DNA from: Haloarcula rubripromontorii | Lineage (GTDB): Archaea > Halobacteriota > Halobacteria > Halobacteriales > Haloarculaceae | Assembly (NCBI RefSeq): GCF_001280425.1 | Contig: NZ_LIUF01000001.1 | Location: 848,945-912,944, forward strand | Reading direction: 5' to 3' | Length of the DNA: 64,000 nt | Shown: one piece after another, positions 33,838 through 43,363 of the stretch | Layout: the number at the start of each line of letters is the position of its first letter | How positions within the stretch are numbered: the stretch's first letter is position 1 | The notes under the pieces: generated by a model | Databases searched by the model: none | What the model saw: only the letters and a program-made list of their open reading frames with translations | Told to the model about the DNA's origin: nothing | Translations under genes and position numbers: made by a program

Positions 33838-34389
33838 TCACTCCACCTCGACTAGACCCCGCGCCGCCAGTCGGGCGACACGGAGCGGTTCCGGACGCCC
33901 GCCTTCAGGCGTGAACGCACGGACGACGTCCGCGGCGGTGCCGTCGTCGAGGCCGACGCTCCGGACGTACACCGTCTCGCCGTTCACCGGTACTGGCCGG
34001 CGCTCCGGCTGGGCGCGGTAGGTCGTCAGCCGGTCCTGTACGACATCGGGGTCGTCGAACGCCTCGCGGATGGCCTCTTCGAGCCCCGGCGAGGACTCGA
34101 AGGTGACGGAGACGACTGGCAGGTCGGTGTGGTCGTGAATCCGCCGGAGGTCGAGGATGTTGAACCACGCCGGCGCGATACCCGCCACCAGCAGGTACCG
34201 GATGTCCTCTCGGGCCAGTCGGTCGACCATCTCACACACCGTCTCGGTCGCGTCGCGCCCACCGACCGTGGCAGTGCCGAAAACAAAACCGTCAGTCACT
34301 CGACTGGCGCGGACGACAGTGCCAGCGAACTGACTGGTTTCCGCTCGGTACGACTCCGCAACGCCGAGGGCCCGTGCCCCTGATTTCAC
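33838..34389 (-). CDS. DUF99 (endonuclease dU-like) protein
   Basis: 183-aa protein of the archaeal DUF99/UPF0215 family, whose studied member (endonuclease dU) is a distant relative of endonuclease V acting near deoxyuridine. Recognisable segments are LGVAESYR at the start, LLVAGIAPAWFNILDLRRIH (about 70-90) and LPVVSVTFESSPGLEEAI. The GTG start at 34389 overlaps the stop of the preceding small gene by 4 bases, so the two form an operon. A uracil-DNA glycosylase gene lies 0.8 kb away. Confidence 0.85.
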   Translation of the reverse strand: MKSGARALGVAESYRAETSQFAGTVVRASRVTDGFVFGTATVGGRDATETVCEMVDRLAREDIRYLLVAGIAPAWFNILDLRRIHDHTDLPVVSVTFESSPGLEEAIREAFDDPDVVQDRLTTYRAQPERRPVPVNGETVYVRSVGLDDGTAADVVRAFTPEGGRPEPLRVARLAARGLVEVE

Positions 34390-34571
34390 GTGTTCTGGTT
34401 GTCTTTGATGTCTTCCAGTCTGTCGAGTAGTTCGTCGTTCGACGCGGTGAACTCGTATTCGATGTCGCCCTCGTGGGCGTTTTCTTCAGCATCGAGGCCG
34501 TCCTCGTCCTCGAAGTCTGTGTCGTACTCCTGATTGTCTTGTTCCGATTCGTCGTAGCTCCCGAACCCCAT
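34386..34571 (-). CDS. DUF5786 family small acidic protein
   Basis: 61-aa haloarchaeal protein beginning MGFGSYDESEQ, the hallmark of DUF5786. It is strongly acidic, with one short helix near the end (DELLDRLEDIKD). No function is known. Promoter TTTTTTAC lies about 26-33 bases upstream of the ATG. It is translationally coupled to the endonuclease dU-like gene. Confidence 0.88.
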   Translation of the reverse strand: MGFGSYDESEQDNQEYDTDFEDEDGLDAEENAHEGDIEYEFTASNDELLDRLEDIKDNQNT

Positions 34572-34723
34572 GGTACGTGTACAACTATGACGTTCACAGT
34601 AAAAAATCACTCGCCGACTCAAGCGTGTTAGCGTATTAATACGACGGCCGTCGCTCTCGCTCTCGGAAGCGCTGTGGCGACCGGGACAGTACACTCAAGC
34701 GGGCCGCGCCACAGGGTTCGTGT

Positions 34724-35335
34724 ATGAACGTTCACAACGTCACCGCCGAGGCCGAGACGTTCACCTGCAACGCCTATCTCGTGACCGGCGAACAGACGAC
34801 GCTGGTCGACGCCGGTGCGATGCGTGGCGTCGTCGACGTCATCCGCGAGCACGCCGACGCGCTCGATGCCGTCGTGTTGACCCACCAGCACGGCGACCAC
34901 GTCCAGCAACTCGACGCCGTCCTCGACGCCTTCGACGCGCCGCTGTACGCCTACGGCTCCCATCCGCGCCGGGACCACGCACTCGACGACGGCGACACCC
35001 TGCCGGTCGGCGACACAGAGTGCGAGGTCGTGTACACGCCGGGCCACGCCGACGACCACGTCTCGCTCGTCTCCGAGTCATCCCTGTTCTCCGGCGACGT
35101 GGTCGTTCACGACGACGGGGCGTTCGACGACGGCTCCTTCGGCCGCACGGACCGCCCCGGCCAGTCCCGCGAGCGCCTCATCGAGAGCATCGAGACCCTC
35201 CTCGACCGCATGCCCGCCGGCATCGAACACATGTACTCGGGTCACGGCGGCGTCTTCCACGGCGATGTCCGCGAGGTCGTCCAGCGCGCCCTCGAACGGG
35301 CCGAGCGCCGCGAGCCAAAGTATCCCGACGAGTAA
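34724..35335 (+). CDS. Metallo-beta-lactamase fold hydrolase (glyoxalase II-like)
   Basis: 203-aa enzyme with the metal site THQHGDHV (about residues 53-60), a distal His in YTPGHADDHVS (about 104), Asp in FSGDVVVHD and a final HGG near 168. The small size and motif order match short archaeal glyoxalase II-like hydrolases, which split thioesters; the substrate is unproven. It is monocistronic and starts at ATG 34724. Confidence 0.9.
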   Translation: MNVHNVTAEAETFTCNAYLVTGEQTTLVDAGAMRGVVDVIREHADALDAVVLTHQHGDHVQQLDAVLDAFDAPLYAYGSHPRRDHALDDGDTLPVGDTECEVVYTPGHADDHVSLVSESSLFSGDVVVHDDGAFDDGSFGRTDRPGQSRERLIESIETLLDRMPAGIEHMYSGHGGVFHGDVREVVQRALERAERREPKYPDE

Positions 35336-35385
35336 CCACCCGAAACCGGCACAACGCTCTAGTGGGCGGGCCGATATTCGACGGC

Positions 35386-36291
35386 ATGAACCAGCGACTT
35401 CTGACGGGGGCGGCTCTGGCGCTTTCCGGCGTCGTCCTGGCCGCCATACAGGTACTCCACGGAATCCAGCAGACCCGGATTCCAGTGGCAGTCGCGGTCG
35501 ATGCGCTCCCCTTTGCGGCGATGGGGCTGGCGATAGCGTACGCCGGCGTCTGGCTCGCTCGCGACACAACGTTCGAGGGGGCAACGCCCCGGGTGGCCGC
35601 GTGGGCCGCCGGCGGAACCGTGACGTTCGCCGCTGTGGCGGCGCTACTGTTGTTCAGCCAGCGCGTGACCTCCGGCTCACTCGCCCGGGCGTCGTACGTA
35701 ACGGTCGATCTCGTTACCGTTGGTGCGCTGGCGGGTGTTCTTGTCGGGCTGTACGACGCCCGGAGCCGCAGTCGGCTCCGCGAACTGGTGGCCGAGCGCG
35801 ACCGAATCGAGGCGTTCGCCGGGAAGGCGGCCGACGTGAACAACTACGGACGCGCCATCGCCAGCGCCCCCAGCGTCGACGGCGTCGCTGCCTTCGTCGT
35901 CGAGGCCTTCGGCACGATGACCGGCATGGAGGAGACCGCCGTCATCCGGCTCAGGGACGGCGACGCGGTGGCGCTTGCGAACACGATTCGAACCGTGCCG
36001 GTCGATGTCGTCGGCTCGCTCGCACGGGAACTCCGGGCACAGAAACAGGGCGAGGTCATCGTTCACGACCGGCCGTTCGCCGTCGACCTCCCCGAGTCAG
36101 TCACCGATTGTGTGTCTGCGGTGGTTCTGGACGACGCGGACACGACGACAGTCGTTCTCTCAGTGACGACGGACGAGACGACTGTCGGCGAAGAAGATCA
36201 AAAACTGCTGGAACTCATTGTCTCACACGCGTCGGTTCGCATGGCGACGCTCGACCGGCAGGCAACGGACAAAGAACCCACTGACCGGTAG
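35386..36291 (+). CDS. Membrane sensor-like protein (4TM plus GAF-like), no kinase domain
   Basis: 301 aa. Four membrane helices in residues 1-125 resemble the archaeal histidine-kinase 4TM region. They are followed by a short coiled coil (SRLRELVAERDRIEAFAGKA, about 128-147) and a GAF-like domain (about 150-290). A phosphoacceptor and HATPase are missing and the gene ends normally, so it is a sensor without output domain or a degenerate kinase. The ATG at 35386 was chosen; a longer frame to the left is the shadow of the hydrolase gene. Confidence 0.8.
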   Translation: MNQRLLTGAALALSGVVLAAIQVLHGIQQTRIPVAVAVDALPFAAMGLAIAYAGVWLARDTTFEGATPRVAAWAAGGTVTFAAVAALLLFSQRVTSGSLARASYVTVDLVTVGALAGVLVGLYDARSRSRLRELVAERDRIEAFAGKAADVNNYGRAIASAPSVDGVAAFVVEAFGTMTGMEETAVIRLRDGDAVALANTIRTVPVDVVGSLARELRAQKQGEVIVHDRPFAVDLPESVTDCVSAVVLDDADTTTVVLSVTTDETTVGEEDQKLLELIVSHASVRMATLDRQATDKEPTDR

Positions 36292-36341
36292 CGGGCTGGC
36301 GACGAACTGCCACCGGATGCCGGCGGCAACTGACCCGAGAA

Positions 36342-37697
<1,356 letters not shown>

Positions 37698-37752
37698 GCA
37701 CCCTGAGACGTGAAGCCGAAGCTACATTATTGTACGGATACTAACTATTGTT

Positions 37753-37866
37753 ATGCGGTGTCAAGTCTGTGGAGAACGCATCGACGACGTGCTGGAGGCA
37801 CACGCACGGCAGGCCTGTCCACACTGTGATGCGCCGCTCCTCGAAAAGCCAGCAACGCCACAGTAA
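37753..37866 (+). CDS. Small zinc-ribbon protein (37 aa)
   Basis: Short gene found by reading the gap. MRCQVCGERIDDVLEAHARQ, then ACPHCDAPLLEKPATPQ and stop: two Cys-x2-Cys pairs (residues 3-6 and 22-25) form a zinc ribbon. An AT-rich ATTATTGTAC lies about 26 bases upstream. The stop directly abuts the convergent tsr3 stop with no base between. Function unknown. Confidence 0.75.
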   Translation: MRCQVCGERIDDVLEAHARQACPHCDAPLLEKPATPQ

Positions 37867-38382
37867 CTACTCCTCGGCGAGGTAGTCGTCCTGTACGTCG
37901 ATGACGTCGCTCGAATCCTCGCAGTTCGCGTACCGCTCCAGCGGCTCCTCGTTCAGTTCCAGAAACGTGTGGCCCCAGGAGAACGTCGACAGAATTCGCT
38001 CGGCGTGGTCGCGCTCCCCGAGAATGACGAGCGCGCCGGCGAAGGCCTCGACGGTGTTAAGCTGGAATGCCGTCCCGTAGTTGACCGGGTTGCCAGCGAC
38101 GAGAAAGGGGAGCGAGCGGTGAATCCCTTCGAGGTCGAACGCTTCCCGTTCGGCGGTCTCCCAGGAGCAGTCGAGCGCGACCAGTCGGCTGTGGCGAGCG
38201 CCGTCGCCGACGGCTGGCCGGTCCGCCGGAGACAGCGCCTGCTCGGCGAAGGGATTGAGCACGATGCCGGGCGGCGTCGACCGCGTCGCGCGGTGGAGTT
38301 CGGCCTCGTCCATCCGGGCCAACTTCCGCGCGCTACATTTGTCGGGGTCGTCGTCACCCTCGTACCGGACGTGCAGTTCCAC
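37867..38382 (-). CDS. tsr3: rRNA aminocarboxypropyltransferase Tsr3 (DUF367)
   Basis: 171-aa SAM-dependent enzyme that transfers the aminocarboxypropyl group to a pseudouridine derivative in small-subunit rRNA. Motifs include [13 protein letters not shown] (about 13-25), [10 protein letters not shown] (about 92), [22 protein letters not shown] (first 20 residues decisive, about 113) and [10 protein letters not shown] near the end. GTG 38382 was chosen because a TATA-like CTTTTATC lies 22-29 bases upstream; the open frame to 38436 crosses it. Confidence 0.93.
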   Translation of the reverse strand: MELHVRYEGDDDPDKCSARKLARMDEAELHRATRSTPPGIVLNPFAEQALSPADRPAVGDGARHSRLVALDCSWETAEREAFDLEGIHRSLPFLVAGNPVNYGTAFQLNTVEAFAGALVILGERDHAERILSTFSWGHTFLELNEEPLERYANCEDSSDVIDVQDDYLAEE

Positions 38383-38403
38383 ACGAGCCCTACCACCGTG
38401 GCC

Positions 38404-38411
38404 GATAAAAG
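38404..38411 (-). promoter_or_regulatory. TATA box deciding the tsr3 start
   Basis: CTTTTATC on the minus strand, 22-29 bases before GTG 38382, inside the longer open frame. It indicates a leaderless message. Confidence 0.6.
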
Positions 38412-38441
38412 CGCCTCGCTCCGTGATAGTGTGCAAACACT

Positions 38442-38448
38442 GTTATAG
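38442..38448 (+). promoter_or_regulatory. TATA box deciding the peroxiredoxin-like start
   Basis: GTTATAG lies 22-28 bases before GTG 38470; the TTG at 38455 would be too close to the box to be transcribed. Confidence 0.6.
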
Positions 38449-38469
38449 CCGGCCTTGGTTGTACAACGT

Positions 38470-40134
38470 GTGCTTTCAGAGGGGACGACGGCACCACTGT
38501 TCGAACTACCGGCGCTCGTTGATGGCGACTGCCAGCGAGTCGGACTGGGAGACTATCTCGGCGAGGATGTCGTCATCCTCGCGTTCTATCCGGCGGATTT
38601 CAATCCGGCCTGTGACGAGACGTCCTGTGATCTGGACGAACTCGACCTCTTTACGATGCAGAAAGACGTGACTATTCTGGGGGTCAGCCCGGACTCGGTG
38701 TACAGCCACCGGGCTTTTGCCGACCGCTACGGCCTGAAAATCCCGCTGCTGTCCGACACTGACCACGATGTCGCCCGCGAGTACGGACTCGACTTTATCG
38801 ACGATATCGGCCAGCAGCTCATCGAGCGCGCCGTCGTCGTCATCGACCACGACGGCGACGTGCAGTACGCGTGGAGTACTGACGACCTCCAGCAGCTCCC
38901 TCGCGTCGGAGAAATCAAGGATGCTATCGCCGAGACCGGCGGCGACGACACCGCGTTCGCCCGCTACCGCGTCGGCCACGCCCATTACACAGAGGGGCGG
39001 CGCGCGTTCACGTCGGCGATGAATGCCTTTCGCGAGTCGGAGTGGATGGTCGCACAGGGTGACTTCCAGCAGGCACGCGACGAATTCGCCGACGCCGAAG
39101 ACCACTTCGACACCGCCGTCCGGTTCGTTGATGACGAGTCTCTGAGACCGATTTACGAGGACACGAAGACGAAGGCGAACTCGCTGTGGCAGGCCAGCGA
39201 CTGGCTCATGCAGGCAGCCCGCGAGTACTCCAGCGGGGACGGAGCCGAGGGCCAGCAGCTCCGGGACGACGCCGAGCGGCCGCTAGAAACGGCCCGCGGC
39301 TACGAGGAGCCACCGGACCCCGACGGTCCATGGCCGCCGGACCTCGTGACCTTGGAACAGGACGATGACGACGACCGACCGGCGTTCCTCATGCAGGACG
39401 AGACGGCTGTGGATACCTCGCTCGACGTGGACATCGACGAGGAAGTCGAACAGACAGACAGTGACCTATCGGAGGCAGCGTCGTCGGCTCCCGAGTCAGC
39501 GCCGTCGCCTGACGACGCCGATGCGGCCGACGAAACGCGAGATGGGGCCGATGGACCGACGATAGAAGCGGCCGAGGAGACGACGGCGGGGACAGCTGAC
39601 CAGCCAACACCTTCGGCGGAGACTTCGAACGAAGCGACCGGCCTCGCGGACCAGTCGACAGCGGGGGAACCTGATGCGTCGTCGGCCGACGACGCTCCGC
39701 CGGAGTCGGTGTCGCCCCCGGACGGGGACGGTGAGCTGTCGGACGTTGACGACACTGATATCGAGGAGATACAGGCCGAACTGGCCGCCAGCGAAGCCGA
39801 GAACGAGCCGACGGAGCCGCTGGACGAAGCCCCGACTGCGATGGTCGAAGCGCCCCCCGACACAGTCGGCGGAACGGACGACGCTTCCACACAGGACGCG
39901 CCGGACGGCGAGCGGTCGACTGCCGGCTCGTCGGCGGACGCCGCCACCACCTCAGCGACGGAGACCGACGACGCAGTTGAGCTGGACCTGGCCGACCCGA
40001 CGGGCGACGACGGCGACACGGGAGAAGCAGCCGAACCGGGGGATGCTGACGGTGCTGTCCCGGACGCAGCTGACGAGCCGTCCGATGCGGAGAGCGATAG
40101 AGACACGTCTGACGACCCCGAATCAGACCTGTGA
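38470..40134 (+). CDS. Peroxiredoxin-like (AhpC/TSA) protein with helical domain and long acidic tail
   Basis: 554 aa in three parts. Residues 1-150 are a thioredoxin-fold peroxiredoxin of the PrxQ/BCP type: FYPADFNPACDETSCDLDEL gives the peroxidatic Cys48 and a second Cys53. The usual Thr of the P-x3-T-x2-C motif is Asn45, which should change peroxide reactivity. Residues about 155-270 are helical (RVGHAHYTEGRRAFTSAMNA, then DFQQARDEFADAEDHFDTAV), like a four-helix or TPR-type unit. The last 240 or so residues are a disordered Ser/Asp/Glu/Thr/Pro-rich tail. Its stop overlaps the next gene. An intact frame with the same composition suggests a real fusion rather than a frameshift. Confidence 0.85.
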   Translation: MLSEGTTAPLFELPALVDGDCQRVGLGDYLGEDVVILAFYPADFNPACDETSCDLDELDLFTMQKDVTILGVSPDSVYSHRAFADRYGLKIPLLSDTDHDVAREYGLDFIDDIGQQLIERAVVVIDHDGDVQYAWSTDDLQQLPRVGEIKDAIAETGGDDTAFARYRVGHAHYTEGRRAFTSAMNAFRESEWMVAQGDFQQARDEFADAEDHFDTAVRFVDDESLRPIYEDTKTKANSLWQASDWLMQAAREYSSGDGAEGQQLRDDAERPLETARGYEEPPDPDGPWPPDLVTLEQDDDDDRPAFLMQDETAVDTSLDVDIDEEVEQTDSDLSEAASSAPESAPSPDDADAADETRDGADGPTIEAAEETTAGTADQPTPSAETSNEATGLADQSTAGEPDASSADDAPPESVSPPDGDGELSDVDDTDIEEIQAELAASEAENEPTEPLDEAPTAMVEAPPDTVGGTDDASTQDAPDGERSTAGSSADAATTSATETDDAVELDLADPTGDDGDTGEAAEPGDADGAVPDAADEPSDAESDRDTSDDPESDL

Positions 40135-40511
40135 TGCGACCCGCGCTTCTTCGGCGGACACGGGCCTACTACGACGCTATCGACGGCGACGACTACGACC
40201 AGTTGGCGTCGCTGCTCACCCCGTCGTTCGTCCACGACCGCCCTGACCGGACCATCGACGGCCGGGACCAGTTCGTACGGTTCATGCGTGAGGAACGGCC
40301 CCAGACGGACACCACCCATCCGCTCGACGGCCTCTACTGTCGGCAGAACGACAGCGCGGCCGAGTCGACAGACGGCGACGACACGGCGACGGCGGACGTC
40401 ATCGCTCGCGGCCGCCTACTCGATGCCGACGGCGAGCGTATCGTCGGGTTCGTCGACGTGTTCACGTTCGCCGGGGACGACATCGAGCGCATCGAGACGT
40501 ACACACGTTGA
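40134..40511 (+). CDS. NTF2/SnoaL-like protein
   Basis: 125-aa protein with the cone-shaped NTF2-like fold pattern: LRRTRAYYDAIDGDDYDQLA, VHDRPDRTIDGRDQFVRFM and a terminal strand IVGFVDVFTFAGDDIERIET. Members are enzymes or binding proteins of varied role. The ATG overlaps the stop of the peroxiredoxin-like gene (TGATG), so they are co-translated; GTG 40131 is an alternative. Confidence 0.85.
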   Translation: MRPALLRRTRAYYDAIDGDDYDQLASLLTPSFVHDRPDRTIDGRDQFVRFMREERPQTDTTHPLDGLYCRQNDSAAESTDGDDTATADVIARGRLLDADGERIVGFVDVFTFAGDDIERIETYTR

Positions 40512-40538
40512 GGCCTGCCCGCTCGCGGCGTTGTTCGT

Positions 40539-41249
40539 TCACTGTTCCGGTAGCGACAGCCGAACGCCGTACATCGACCCGTCGGTTTCGGTCCCGACGA
40601 GCGCGTCCACGGTCCACGGGGTCTCACTGACCGCGTCGCGGAAGCCCGACGGCGTGACCAGCAACAGGTCGGTCCACGGGCCGGCCAGCCCGTCGTACTC
40701 GACGCGGAAGGTCCGGTAGGCGACACCGGGCTGGGTCCGGTGGGCCGCGTCAGTCTCCGGGTCTGCTCGGTCGAGCGTATCCATGTCGGCGACGAGACGA
40801 CCACCGGGCTGTGTCACCGCTGCCAGTTCTGTAAGCGTCGTCCGGAGGGCGGCCAGCGAACTGCCGAGGCCGAGCTGCTTGCCCAGTGCAACGACCGTCT
40901 CGAACCCGTCCCCCGGCGGCTGTCGGAGGTCGCCGATCACGGGATGGGTGACGCCGCGCTCGCGGGCGACCGCGACGGCCCCCGGACTCCGGTCGACGGA
41001 CAGCACGCTGTGGCCGCGCTCCTGCAGCGGGAGTGTGTGTCGGCCGACGCCACAGCCGGCATCGAGGACACGCCCTGTCACCGCCGGGAACAGGCGTTCC
41101 TCGATGGGATGCCACGCCGACCGTGGCTCGAAATAGCCCGCCAGATGCGCCTCGGTCACGTCGCCGTCATCGCGCCGATACCGCGGCCGCTCGGTGAGGT
41201 CGTCGCGATGAAAGTCCAGTGCCATCCGGCCGAAGGCGTCGTCCGGCAT
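40539..41249 (-). CDS. SAM-dependent class I methyltransferase
   Basis: 236-aa cytoplasmic methyltransferase. Motif I is VLDAGCGVGRHTLPL (about residues 61-75), followed by VLSVDRSPGAVAVA (acidic residue contacting ribose) and VVALGKQLGLG (motif IV region). The substrate is unknown; the N-terminal HRDDLTERPRYRRDDGD is typical of methyltransferases acting on small molecules. The ATG 41249 is used because no promoter or homology supports the much longer frame. Confidence 0.9.
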   Translation of the reverse strand: MPDDAFGRMALDFHRDDLTERPRYRRDDGDVTEAHLAGYFEPRSAWHPIEERLFPAVTGRVLDAGCGVGRHTLPLQERGHSVLSVDRSPGAVAVARERGVTHPVIGDLRQPPGDGFETVVALGKQLGLGSSLAALRTTLTELAAVTQPGGRLVADMDTLDRADPETDAAHRTQPGVAYRTFRVEYDGLAGPWTDLLLVTPSGFRDAVSETPWTVDALVGTETDGSMYGVRLSLPEQ

Positions 41250-41353
41250 AGCTCGACGGTGCCGCCGGAGAAACGTAATAGTGTATTGAAATGTGGTGTC
41301 GTGTAACGCGCCACAAAGGGGGCGAGGGACCGGCCGCGTCCGACAGACGCGAC

Positions 41354-42736
41354 TTACTCCTTCTCGCCCGCGCCGACGGCGCTCTCGCCGATCTTTTCGG
41401 AGCCTTCGATGAGTTCCTGGCCGCCCATGTACGGGCGGAGGGGTTCGGGCACGGTGATGGTCCCGTCGTCGTTCTGGTAGTACTCCATGATGGCGACGAG
41501 AACCCGCGGGACGGCAAGTCCGGAGCCGTTCAGCGTGTGGAGATAATCGGCGGACTCGTGTCGCTCGGGGCGGTAGCGCAGGCCGGCGCGCCGGGCCTGG
41601 AAGTCCTCGAAGTTCGACACCGAGGAGACTTCGAGCCAGCGGCCGCCGCGGTCGGGACCCTCGTCCATGTCGTCGCCGGGAGCCCACACCTCGACATCGT
41701 ACTTCTTGGCCTGCGTAAAGCCCATGTCGCCGGTACACATGTCGAGCACGCGGTAGGGCAGTTCGAGGCGGTCAAGCACTTCGGCAGCCTCGTCAAGCAG
41801 GCTCTCAAGCCGGTCGTAGCTGTTCTCGGGGCGGACAAAGTTGACGAGTTCGACCTTGTGGAACTGGTGGACGCGGACGTAGCCCCGCGTCTCGGTCCCG
41901 TGCTCGCCGGCCTCGCGCCGGAAGTTCGGCGAGAACGCCTGATGTTTGACCGGGAGGTCGTCGTCCAGCAGAATCTCGCCGCGGTACATGTTGGTGACCG
42001 GCACCTCCGCCGTCGGGAGCAGCCACAGGTCGTCGCTGTCGTAGTCGTCGTCTTGTCTGGCTCCGACGCGGTAGGCGTCCTCGGCAAATTTGGGGAGTTG
42101 GCCGGTCCCTTCCATCGAATCGGAGTTGACGGGAATCGGCGGGAGCACGTCGACGTACTCCTGCTCGCGGTGGACGTCAAGCATGAACTGGACGAGTGCA
42201 TGCTCCAGTCGCGCGCCCTCGCCCTTGACGAACTGGTAGCCGCCGCCGGACACCTTGGCACCGCGTTCGAAGTCGAGCAGGTCCAGATCCTCGCCGAGGT
42301 CGTAATGCGGGACGACCTCGTCGGGCAGGTCACGCAGGTCGTCGAATCCCTCGCGGTAGCGCTCGACGTTGTCTGCCTCGTCCTCGCCGGTCGGGACCGA
42401 CTCGTGAGGGATGTTCGGCAGTTCAAGCAGGGCGTCTTCCAACTGGGCCTCCAGTTCGTCGGCCCGCTCCTCGATATCCTGCAGTTCGTCTTTGAGTTCC
42501 TGCGAGCGGTCGATGGCCTCCTGTGCCTCCTCCTCTTTGCCCTCCTGTTTGAGCTGGCCGATCTTGCTCGACACTTCGTTGCGTTCCTGCCGCAGGCCGT
42601 CGCCTTCGGCTTTCAGTTCCCGCCACTCCTCGTCGATTTCGAGGATTTCGTCGAGGTCGACGCCCGTGACGCCCTTCCGCTCGATGGCGTCACGGACCGT
42701 CTCGGGGTTCTCCCGGACGAACTGTCTCGATAACAT
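41354..42736 (-). CDS. serS: Seryl-tRNA synthetase
   Basis: 460-aa class II synthetase, bacterial/standard type rather than the rare methanogen type. The N-terminal tRNA-binding coiled-coil arm spans about 30-105 (SSKIGQLKQEGKEEEAQEAI). The catalytic core has motif 2 SPNFRREAGEHGTETRGYVR and motif 3 LNGSGLAVPRVLVAIMEYYQ. The TAEVPVTN segment selects serine. It charges tRNA-Ser and the selenocysteine tRNA where present. ATG at 42736; single-gene unit. Confidence 0.98.
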   Translation of the reverse strand: MLSRQFVRENPETVRDAIERKGVTGVDLDEILEIDEEWRELKAEGDGLRQERNEVSSKIGQLKQEGKEEEAQEAIDRSQELKDELQDIEERADELEAQLEDALLELPNIPHESVPTGEDEADNVERYREGFDDLRDLPDEVVPHYDLGEDLDLLDFERGAKVSGGGYQFVKGEGARLEHALVQFMLDVHREQEYVDVLPPIPVNSDSMEGTGQLPKFAEDAYRVGARQDDDYDSDDLWLLPTAEVPVTNMYRGEILLDDDLPVKHQAFSPNFRREAGEHGTETRGYVRVHQFHKVELVNFVRPENSYDRLESLLDEAAEVLDRLELPYRVLDMCTGDMGFTQAKKYDVEVWAPGDDMDEGPDRGGRWLEVSSVSNFEDFQARRAGLRYRPERHESADYLHTLNGSGLAVPRVLVAIMEYYQNDDGTITVPEPLRPYMGGQELIEGSEKIGESAVGAGEKE

Positions 42737-42812
42737 GGCCGACGGTTCTCGACGGCAGAAATTAGTCGTGTCGGTCCCGCGGCAGCGCCACCTCGGCTGT
42801 CGCCCCGTCCCG

Positions 42813-43256
42813 CTACGACTCGCCGCCGACCTTGACTGCGAGCACCGGCACCGGCGAGGCCCGAACGACCGACTCGGTAACGCTGCCGATGAGTTCCCGG
42901 GACGGTCCGGTCCGGCCTTCCGTCGCCATTACGATGATGTCGATATCGTGGCGCTCGACGTACGCCACGACTTCCTCGTGGGGGACGCCCTGTTCAACTG
43001 CTGTCGTCACTGCGTCGATACCGGCGTCGTCGGCCTGTGCACGCAGGTCATCGACGGCCTGCTGCCCAGCGTCGGCGAGGCGGTCGTAGATGCTGCTGTC
43101 CTCGAAATCGGGTATCTGGTCGACTACCTGTTCGGTTTCGAGCACGTGTAGCGCGTGCAGACTCGCGTCGTGGCGCTGTGCGAGGTCGATGGCGTGTTCG
43201 GCCGCGGTGGCAGACCCGTCGGAGCCGTCGGTCGGAACGAGTACGGTATCGTACAT
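42813..43256 (-). CDS. Universal stress protein (UspA family)
   Basis: 147-aa nucleotide-binding protein. MYDTVLVPTDGSDGSATA begins the fold; the ATP site is ATEGRTGPSRELIGSVTESV (G-x2-G-x9-G-S/T, about residues 116-135). Promoter CATTTACCC is about 26 bases before the ATG. Haloarchaea have many copies; this one is divergent from a metallo-beta-lactamase gene. Confidence 0.95.
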   Translation of the reverse strand: MYDTVLVPTDGSDGSATAAEHAIDLAQRHDASLHALHVLETEQVVDQIPDFEDSSIYDRLADAGQQAVDDLRAQADDAGIDAVTTAVEQGVPHEEVVAYVERHDIDIIVMATEGRTGPSRELIGSVTESVVRASPVPVLAVKVGGES

Positions 43257-43363
43257 ACAGTGGTGTTTCTGAGTGCGGGTAAATGGCTTTGCCCTTCCTG
43301 CTGTTCGGCTGTCACGACACCCACAGCACAACGGTTTTGCCCCCACCGGTCACGAGGAAGTGT

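Noticed and set aside
34720-35385. N-terminal extension of the 4TM sensor-like protein
   Set aside because: Arg-rich shadow of the metallo-beta-lactamase gene in another frame; the membrane protein starts at ATG 35386.
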